This document shows, in pieces, positions 58,288 to 64,000 of a stretch of 64,000 nt of DNA. Under the pieces are notes generated by a model that worked only from the letters and a program-made list of their open reading frames with translations, was not told the DNA's origin and made no database searches. Location: NCBI RefSeq assembly GCF_030269365.1, contig NZ_BSTF01000002.1, positions 558,001 through 622,000 of the forward strand, written 5' to 3'. Each line of letters begins with the position of its first letter. Positions within the stretch are counted from its first letter, which is position 1. The stretch comes from Lentzea sp. NBRC 102530 (GTDB lineage: Bacteria; Actinomycetota; Actinomycetes; Mycobacteriales; Pseudonocardiaceae). Position numbers and translations under genes: made by a program.

Positions 58288-61200
58288 ATGAAGAAAGCCG
58301 GCCCCGTCCTCGTCGCGCTGTTGCTGGCGCTGGGCATAGCGCCCGGGGTGCCGTCCGCGGGTGCTGCTGAACCCGTGCACGGCCTGAAGGGCGAGTACTT
58401 CAGCATGTCGGCACCGGGAGCGCGGGACTTCGCGACCCTCGGTGGGACCGTCCTCGACGCCGACGTCAACCACGGTGACCTGACCGGGGTGTTCGGGTTC
58501 CTCAACGGCAGGACCGAGCACACGACCGCCCGCTGGACCGGGCAGATCGCCGTGCCGCAGACCGGCGACTACACCTTCCACGCGATCGGCGACAACGGGT
58601 TCCGGTTGCTGGTCGACGGCCAGCCGGTGATCGACCACTGGGTCGGTGACTGGGACCGCGAGCAGACCAGTGCCCCGGTCACGCTCACCGCCGGGCGCCA
58701 GTACGACTTCAAGCTGGAGATGTTCCAGGACGTCGGTGGCGCCAACATGTTCCTGCGCTGGTCCAGCGCCACCACGCCGAAGCAGCTCGTGCCGACGTCC
58801 GCGTTCACGCCGCCGGCGGACTTCAAGGTCCTGCCGCGCACCGCGGAGGTCTCGAAGGACGGCCGCACCCTCACCGCCGACTTCGGCGGCCGGGTCACCG
58901 GCGCGTCCGACCTCAGGGACCACCTGCGGGTCGAGGTCGACGCCACCCCGTTCCCGATCTCGGTCATCACGACGAGCCGCACCAAGGCGACGATCCGGTT
59001 GTCCGAGCGCGTGCTGAAGGGCCAGCGGGTCCGGATGTACTACGACGGCGCCGGTGCGCTGGCGGTCGACGGGCAGAAGGTCGAGAAGACCGCCCGCACG
59101 ACCGGCAACGCCTCCACCGAGCGGCTCAGGACGCCGTGGGGCGAGAAGGCCGACCCGCGCAACCCGTTGCCGGAGTACCCGAGGCCGCAGCTGGAACGCG
59201 ACAAGTGGCTCAACCTCAACGGGCCGTGGGAGTTCGCCGCCGCGAAGGCCGGTGAGCAGCCGCAGTTCGGCAAGAAGCTGCGTGAGAAGGTCGTCGTCCC
59301 GTACCCGATCGAGTCGCAGCTCTCCGGGCTCGAACGGCACGAGGACCACATGTTCTACCGCCGCACCGTGACCGTCCCGCACGACTGGAAGATCGGCGGC
59401 GGGCAGCGGCTGAAGCTCCACTTCGGTGCCGTCGACTACGAGGCCAAGGTCTGGGTGAACGGCAAGCTGGTCGCCGAGCACACCGGTGGCTACACGGCGT
59501 TCAGCGCGGACATCACGGACGTGCTCAAGCGCGGTGAGCAGGAGATCGTCGTCGGCGTCACCGACACGACCGGGCCGCACCAGCCCAAGGGCAAGCAGGC
59601 GGTCAACCCCAGCGGCATCTTCTACACCCCGTCGTCGGGCATCTGGCAGACGGTGTGGATGGAACCCGTGGCGGACAAGGGGATCGACGAGATCAAGACG
59701 ACCCCGGACCTCGCCACCAGCACGCTCTCGGTCAACGTGAAGTCGGCCGGCAGTGGCACCGTCACGGCCGTCGCACGCGACGCCAAGGGCAAGCAGGTCG
59801 GCACGGTCACCGGCCCGGCGAACTCCGCGCTCACGCTGCCGGTGCCGAACGCGCACCTGTGGACGCCGGACGACCCGTACCTGTACAAGCTCGACATCAC
59901 GCTCGGCAAGGACAAGGTCAAGAGCTACTTCGGCATGCGCTCCACCGGCATCGCGAACGTCGGCGGCACGCCCAAGCTGACGCTCAACGGCCAGCCGATC
60001 TTCCACCTGATGCAGCTCGACCAGGGCTTCTACCCGGACGGCCTGAACACCGCGCCGAGCGACGAGGCGTTGGTCTTCGACCTGCAGGCCCAGAAGGACC
60101 TGGGCTTCAACTCGGTCCGCAAGCACATCAAGGCCGAACCCGCCCGCTGGTACTACCACGCCGACCGGCTCGGACTGCTCGTGTGGCAGGACTTCGTCGC
60201 CCTCGAGGACGGCACCGACCCGCTCGCCCAGGAGCGGTTCGTCGAGGAGGGCAAGGAGCTGATGCACCAGCTCCAGAACCACCCGTCGATCTACGCCTGG
60301 ATCGTGTTCAACGAGGGCTGGGGCGAGTGGGACCGCACCGCCACCGGGCAGATCACCGACGAGGTCAAGGCGCTGGACCCGAGCCGGATCGTCAGCGCGC
60401 ACAGCGGCGTGAACTGCTGCGCGTCCAAGGGCGACAGCGGCAAGGGCGACGTCATCGACCACCACGACTACAACAACACCGACCCGGCCCGCCCGGACGG
60501 CAAGCGCGTCGTGATGGACGGCGAGCACGGCGGGTTCACGCTGCGCACGCCCGGCCACCAGTGGCCGGTCCCGCCGATCGCGATCTACAGCGGTGTGGCG
60601 GACAAGGCGGCGCTGACGGCGAAGTACGTCGACAACACCCGCACGTTCTACCTCGGCCAGGCCCGGCAGGAGATGTCGGCGTCGGTCTACACCCAGGTCA
60701 CCGACCTGGAAGGCGAGCTCAACGGCCTGTGGACCTACGACCGCAAGCGCCTCAAGGTCGATCCGGGGCCGGTCCGCGAGATCAACCGGCGCGTCATCGA
60801 GGCCGGGGCCAACGCGGGCAAGCCGTACCCGTACGCGGGCAGTGGCGAGTGGAAGCTGAACGAGACCGGGGGCACCACGGCCAAGGACTCGACCGGCAAG
60901 AACCCGCTGTCGCTGACCCCGACCGGCGCCACCTGGAAGGACGGTGCGCTGGAGTTCCGCAACGGCTCGGCGGACACCTACGGCCCGGTGGTCGACACCA
61001 CCAAGGACTACACGGTGTCGGCGACGGTGCGGCTCGACGAGCTGCCCGGCAACTACGCGAGCGCGGTGAGCCAGGACGGCCGGCAGGCGGAGAACCCCTT
61101 CTACCTCCAGTACGGCCAGGGCGCGTTCGCGTTCAGCACGCCCGGCGGCAACCGCGCCCGGTACGAGGTCGTGCCGGAGCTCGGGCGCTGGTACGAGCTC

Positions 61201-61380
61201 AAGGGTGAGCGCAGGGGCAACGAGATCAGGCTCTACGTCGACGGCGCGCTGGTCGCCACGGCACCGGCCGGACCGGCGCTCGAGAGCACCGGGGCGTTCA
61301 CGGTCGGTCGCGCCAAGTACAACGGCCAGAACGTCGACTTCTGGAGGGGAGCGATCAAGGACGTGCGCGTCACCTCCTGA
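58288..61380 (+). CDS. Secreted GH2 glycosidase with PA14 and LamG-like domains
   Basis: The ATG at 58288 follows GAAGGGGA. The 1,030-residue protein has a Sec signal (GPVLVALLLALGIAPGVPSA), then a PA14 domain (about 30-165, with GLKGEYFSM and GDYTFHAIGDNGFRLLVDGQ). A GH2 core follows: sugar-binding beta-sandwich (PWEFAAAK, FYRRTVTVP), Ig-like domain and TIM barrel. The acid/base is Glu676 (VFNEGW) and the nucleophile Glu746 (MDGEHGG). A LamG-type lectin fold ends the protein (about 880-1030). GH2 covers beta-galactosidase, -mannosidase and -glucuronidase; this one has lost the usual LacZ pattern, so specificity is open. Confidence 0.9.
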   Translation: MKKAGPVLVALLLALGIAPGVPSAGAAEPVHGLKGEYFSMSAPGARDFATLGGTVLDADVNHGDLTGVFGFLNGRTEHTTARWTGQIAVPQTGDYTFHAIGDNGFRLLVDGQPVIDHWVGDWDREQTSAPVTLTAGRQYDFKLEMFQDVGGANMFLRWSSATTPKQLVPTSAFTPPADFKVLPRTAEVSKDGRTLTADFGGRVTGASDLRDHLRVEVDATPFPISVITTSRTKATIRLSERVLKGQRVRMYYDGAGALAVDGQKVEKTARTTGNASTERLRTPWGEKADPRNPLPEYPRPQLERDKWLNLNGPWEFAAAKAGEQPQFGKKLREKVVVPYPIESQLSGLERHEDHMFYRRTVTVPHDWKIGGGQRLKLHFGAVDYEAKVWVNGKLVAEHTGGYTAFSADITDVLKRGEQEIVVGVTDTTGPHQPKGKQAVNPSGIFYTPSSGIWQTVWMEPVADKGIDEIKTTPDLATSTLSVNVKSAGSGTVTAVARDAKGKQVGTVTGPANSALTLPVPNAHLWTPDDPYLYKLDITLGKDKVKSYFGMRSTGIANVGGTPKLTLNGQPIFHLMQLDQGFYPDGLNTAPSDEALVFDLQAQKDLGFNSVRKHIKAEPARWYYHADRLGLLVWQDFVALEDGTDPLAQERFVEEGKELMHQLQNHPSIYAWIVFNEGWGEWDRTATGQITDEVKALDPSRIVSAHSGVNCCASKGDSGKGDVIDHHDYNNTDPARPDGKRVVMDGEHGGFTLRTPGHQWPVPPIAIYSGVADKAALTAKYVDNTRTFYLGQARQEMSASVYTQVTDLEGELNGLWTYDRKRLKVDPGPVREINRRVIEAGANAGKPYPYAGSGEWKLNETGGTTAKDSTGKNPLSLTPTGATWKDGALEFRNGSADTYGPVVDTTKDYTVSATVRLDELPGNYASAVSQDGRQAENPFYLQYGQGAFAFSTPGGNRARYEVVPELGRWYELKGERRGNEIRLYVDGALVATAPAGPALESTGAFTVGRAKYNGQNVDFWRGAIKDVRVTS

Positions 61381-61386
61381 TCTCGG

Positions 61387-61398
61387 GAGAACGCTCTC
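61387..61398. promoter_or_regulatory. LacI operator before the second lacI gene
   Basis: GAGAACGCTCTC differs from the perfect palindrome GAGAGCGCTCTC by one base. It lies 20 bp upstream of the lacI ATG at 61419 and just after the GH2 stop, fitting autoregulation. Confidence 0.6.
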
Positions 61399-61418
61399 CG
61401 GCGTGGTACAACCGTGGC

Positions 61419-62432
61419 ATGAGCAAGGTTGCGCCCACGCTGGAGGACGTCGCGCGCGTCGCGGGAGTGTCGCGCGCGACGGTCTCGCGTGTCGTGAACG
61501 GCACGCGGAACGTCGATCCCGACATCCAGGAGACGGTGCGCAACGCGATCGAGCAGACCGGGTACACGCCGAACCGCGTGGCCCGGTCTCTCGTCACCCG
61601 CCGCACCGGCACCGTCGCGCTGGTGATCTCCGGCGCCGGCGGGGGATCGGACGTGTTCACCGACCCGTTCTTCGGCCGCGTCACGGCCGGGGTGGTCGAC
61701 TTCCTGCGCGGTCACAGCGTGCACCCGGTGCTGATGCTCGCGGACACCGACAAGGCGCGCACCGAGGTCGTCGAGTTCCTCCGGCAGGGCAGCGCGGACG
61801 GGGCGTTGCTCGTCACGACGCACGCCGCCGAGCCGTTGCCCGGCCGCCTGGTCGAGGCCGGGGTGCCCGCGGTGCTCTACGCGCGGCCCGGCAGCCCGAT
61901 GCCGATCAGCTACGTCGACATGGACCACCGCGCGGGCGGCAGGCTCGCCGCCGACCACCTGGTGACGTCCGGGCGGTACAACATCGCCACCATCTCCGGC
62001 CCGATGGACGTGCTCGCGAGCCAGGACCGGCACGCCGGGTTCCGCGACGCCATGGCGCGGCACGGTTTCCCGTACGTCCCGACGGTCGAGGGCGGGTTCA
62101 CCGCCGAGAGCGGGGCCGCCGCGACGCACCAGCTGCTCAAGGAGAGCCCGGACCTCGACGCGGTGTTCGCCGCGAACGACCTGATGGCGCAGGCGGCCGT
62201 GGACGTGCTGCTGGAACACGGGCTGCGGGTGCCGGAGGACGTCGCCGTGGTCGGGTTCGACGACAGCGCGCCCGCCCTGAACTGCCGGCCGCAGCTCACC
62301 ACGATCCGGCAACCGGTCGAGCGGATGGCGGCGCAGATGGCCGAACTCCTGCTCGGAGACCTGGAAAAACCGGGACAAAGGCCGAGATCCGTCATCTTCG
62401 AACCGGAACTCGTCGTGAGGGCCTCTGCCTGA
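61419..62432 (+). CDS. LacI-family regulator of the GH2/discoidin genes
   Basis: The 337-residue protein has the LacI helix-turn-helix at residues 1-58 (TLEDVARVAGVSRATVSRVV, with TPNRVARSLVTRRTG) and a ligand-binding domain (VFAANDLMAQAAVDVL, VAVVGFDDS). It lies 38 bp after the GH2 gene. Operator-like GAGAGCGCTCTC sites flank it upstream of itself, GH2 and the discoidin gene, so all three are probably controlled by it. The sugar effector is unknown. Confidence 0.92.
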   Translation: MSKVAPTLEDVARVAGVSRATVSRVVNGTRNVDPDIQETVRNAIEQTGYTPNRVARSLVTRRTGTVALVISGAGGGSDVFTDPFFGRVTAGVVDFLRGHSVHPVLMLADTDKARTEVVEFLRQGSADGALLVTTHAAEPLPGRLVEAGVPAVLYARPGSPMPISYVDMDHRAGGRLAADHLVTSGRYNIATISGPMDVLASQDRHAGFRDAMARHGFPYVPTVEGGFTAESGAAATHQLLKESPDLDAVFAANDLMAQAAVDVLLEHGLRVPEDVAVVGFDDSAPALNCRPQLTTIRQPVERMAAQMAELLLGDLEKPGQRPRSVIFEPELVVRASA

Positions 62433-62468
62433 TTGACCTGCCCGACACCCGGCGTTAACGTCCCTTGG

Positions 62469-62480
62469 GAGAGCGCTCTC
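62469..62480. promoter_or_regulatory. Perfect LacI-type operator before the discoidin gene
   Basis: GAGAGCGCTCTC is a perfect 12-bp palindrome 46 bp upstream of the ATG at 62527. It is the best match to the shared motif in this window. Confidence 0.65.
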
Positions 62481-62526
62481 ACGCCCCTGTCCAAGGCTTT
62501 CCGCCCTTCCCCTGTCAGGCAGGACC

Positions 62527-64000
62527 ATGGGATCGACCCTGTCCAGGGCCGCCGCGTTCGCCGCTGCCGCCCTGTGTTTGGTGACCACAGTCAGCGTGAC
62601 GTCGCAGGCGGGTGCCGCCGCCTGCGGCACCTCCAACGTCGCTCTCGGCAAGACCGCCACCGCGTCCTCGACCGAGAACGGTGGCACCCCGGCGTCGGCC
62701 GCGGTCGACGGCAACGCCGGAACGCGCTGGTCGTCGCAGTTCGCCGACCCGCAGTGGCTCCAGGTCGACCTCGGCTCCACCCAGCAGGTCTGCCGCGTCT
62801 CCCTGAGCTGGGAGGGCGCGTACGGCAAGGCGTTCCAGGTCCAGGTGTCCGACACGGCCGCCGCGAACTCGTGGCGCGATGTCTACTCGACCACGACCGG
62901 CACCGGTGGCACGCAGTCGGTCGACGTCAGCGGTTCCGGCCGGTACGTCAGGGTGCTCGGCACCCAGCGCGGCACCGGCTACGGCTATTCGTTGTGGGAG
63001 CTGGGAGTCTTCGCCACCGTGCCGGACACTCCGGGGGTGACGCCGACCGACCCGCGCAACCCGGACTTCGGCCCGAACGTGTACGTCTACGGCCCGGGAT
63101 CGTCGCAGTCGGAGATGCAGTCGCGGCTCGACACCATCGCCGCGCAGATGAAGACCAACCAGTTCGGGCCGCAGCGGCACGCCGTGCTGTTCAAGCCGGG
63201 CAGCTACAACGCCGACGTGAACCTGCGGTTCTACACGCAGATCGTCGGGCTCGGGCTGATGCCGGACGACGTGAACATCAACGGCCACATCCGGGTCGAG
63301 GCCGACTGGCTCCAGCAGGGCGACGACCCGAACAACCTCGGCAACGCCACGCAGAACTTCTGGCGCGGCACCGAGAACCTCTCGGTCACGTTGCCTCCCA
63401 ACCAGATCGAGCGCTGGGCGGTCTCGCAGGCGACGGCGTACCGGCGGATGCACCTGCGCGGCCAGGCGCACCTGTGGAACGGGTACGACGGCTGGGCCAG
63501 CGGTGGTCTGATCGTGGACAGCAAGATCGACGGCGTGACCGTCTCCGGCTCGCAGCAGCAGTTCCTCACCCGCAACAGCAACCTCGCCGGTGGCTGGTCG
63601 GGTTCGGTCTGGAACATGGTGTTCGCGGGCACGCAGGGCGCGCCGCCCGACAACTTCCCGAACCCGTCGCACACCACCGTCGACACCTCGCCCGTCACGC
63701 GCGAGAAGCCGTACCTGTACTTCACCAGCGGGGGTGAGTACCGCGTGTTCCTGCCCGCGTTGCGGCAGAACTCGCGCGGCACGAGCTGGGAGAACGGCAA
63801 CCCCGGCACGTCGGTGTCGTTGGCCGACTTCTTCATCGTCAAGCCCGGCACCCCGGCCGCGACGATCAACCTCGCGTTGCAGCAGGGCAAGCACCTGCTG
63901 CTCACGCCGGGCATCCACCAGCTCGACGACACGATCCGGGTCACCCGGCCGAACACCGTCGTGCTGGGCCTCGGCCTCGCGACGCTGACGCCGACCACGG
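62527..64000 (+). CDS. Secreted discoidin (F5/8C) plus beta-helix protein, right end cut by window
   Basis: An uninterrupted frame begins at ATG 62527 and runs to the window end (491 codons so far). It has a Sec signal (AAAFAAAALCLVTTVSVTSQ), then a discoidin/CBM32-like domain (about 38-160: NVALGKTATASST, AVDGNAGTRWSS, WLQVDLGSTQQVCRVSLSWE). A region starting near residue 180 (PNVYVYGPGSSQSEMQSRLD, VLFKPGSYNADVNLRFYTQI) reads like a right-handed parallel beta-helix of the pectate-lyase/GH55 fold. It is a likely polysaccharide-binding or -cutting enzyme co-regulated with the GH2 gene. Its end and catalytic residues lie outside the window. Confidence 0.85.
   Translation, partial: MGSTLSRAAAFAAAALCLVTTVSVTSQAGAAACGTSNVALGKTATASSTENGGTPASAAVDGNAGTRWSSQFADPQWLQVDLGSTQQVCRVSLSWEGAYGKAFQVQVSDTAAANSWRDVYSTTTGTGGTQSVDVSGSGRYVRVLGTQRGTGYGYSLWELGVFATVPDTPGVTPTDPRNPDFGPNVYVYGPGSSQSEMQSRLDTIAAQMKTNQFGPQRHAVLFKPGSYNADVNLRFYTQIVGLGLMPDDVNINGHIRVEADWLQQGDDPNNLGNATQNFWRGTENLSVTLPPNQIERWAVSQATAYRRMHLRGQAHLWNGYDGWASGGLIVDSKIDGVTVSGSQQQFLTRNSNLAGGWSGSVWNMVFAGTQGAPPDNFPNPSHTTVDTSPVTREKPYLYFTSGGEYRVFLPALRQNSRGTSWENGNPGTSVSLADFFIVKPGTPAATINLALQQGKHLLLTPGIHQLDDTIRVTRPNTVVLGLGLATLTPTT

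Noticed and set aside
1-64000. CRISPR arrays, tRNA or rRNA genes, insertion sequences, integrase or attachment sites
   Set aside because: No regularly spaced repeats, cloverleaf sequences, transposase genes or terminal repeats were seen on reading; a tool search could still find a small RNA.

Overview
The window is high-GC actinobacterial DNA. Genes are dense, many start with GTG, and many neighbours overlap as ATGA or GTGA. The regulators are typical of filamentous actinomycetes: SARP, WhiB, GAF-ANTAR, PaaX, a B12-type MerR, and several LacI and TetR proteins. Transport and sugar genes, an aromatic-carotenoid cluster and many Tat or Sec exported proteins point to the Pseudonocardiaceae (Lentzea, Saccharothrix, Actinosynnema type). 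This is judged from gene content only; I could not run a phylogeny. No rRNA, tRNA, CRISPR array or insertion sequence was seen.

Layout. 1-6.6 kb: TPR protein at the left edge, flavin reductase, SARP regulator, carboxylesterase, MHS-type transporter, glutathione peroxidase and a VanY-like lipoprotein. 6.6-14.2 kb: a compact aromatic-acid locus. RidA-like, FAH-family and PaaX genes run left. Cupin, TesB thioesterase, aryl-CoA ligase and a two-domain aryl-CoA monooxygenase/old-yellow-enzyme protein run right from a 40-bp divergent promoter. It looks like CoA-dependent anthranilate-type catabolism with an unusual lower pathway. 14.3-18.4 kb: DUF6338-like membrane protein, a 47-residue protein and a TPR-CHAT protein. 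18.6-33.6 kb: a secreted protein, a two-component system, a Tat-exported acetoacetate-decarboxylase-like protein, an APC permease with a divergent Lrp regulator, a TetR between two SDR-type genes, and a TetR/helix-turn-helix/truncated-PPDK operon.

33.8-45.8 kb is a carotenoid cluster. The rightward operon is crtYc-crtYd-crtT-crtU-FAD oxidoreductase-photolyase, with every junction overlapping. The leftward genes are crtB-Rieske protein, then whiB-litR from their own promoter. crtE-crtI run right. Together they should make lycopene, close beta rings and convert them to aromatic rings (isorenieratene type), under light/B12 and possibly redox control.

45.8-64 kb is mostly carbohydrate use: an exported TAP-like hydrolase; a beta-glucosidase with a CUT1 ABC importer and LacI regulator (cebEFG-bglC-like); a MarR-controlled exported molybdenum hydroxylase; a GAF-ANTAR regulator; an exported PA14-GH2-LamG glycosidase with its own LacI regulator; and the start of a discoidin plus beta-helix protein that runs off the right edge. 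Shared operator-like palindromes tie several of these together. A dispersed inverted-repeat element occurs at two convergent gene ends.
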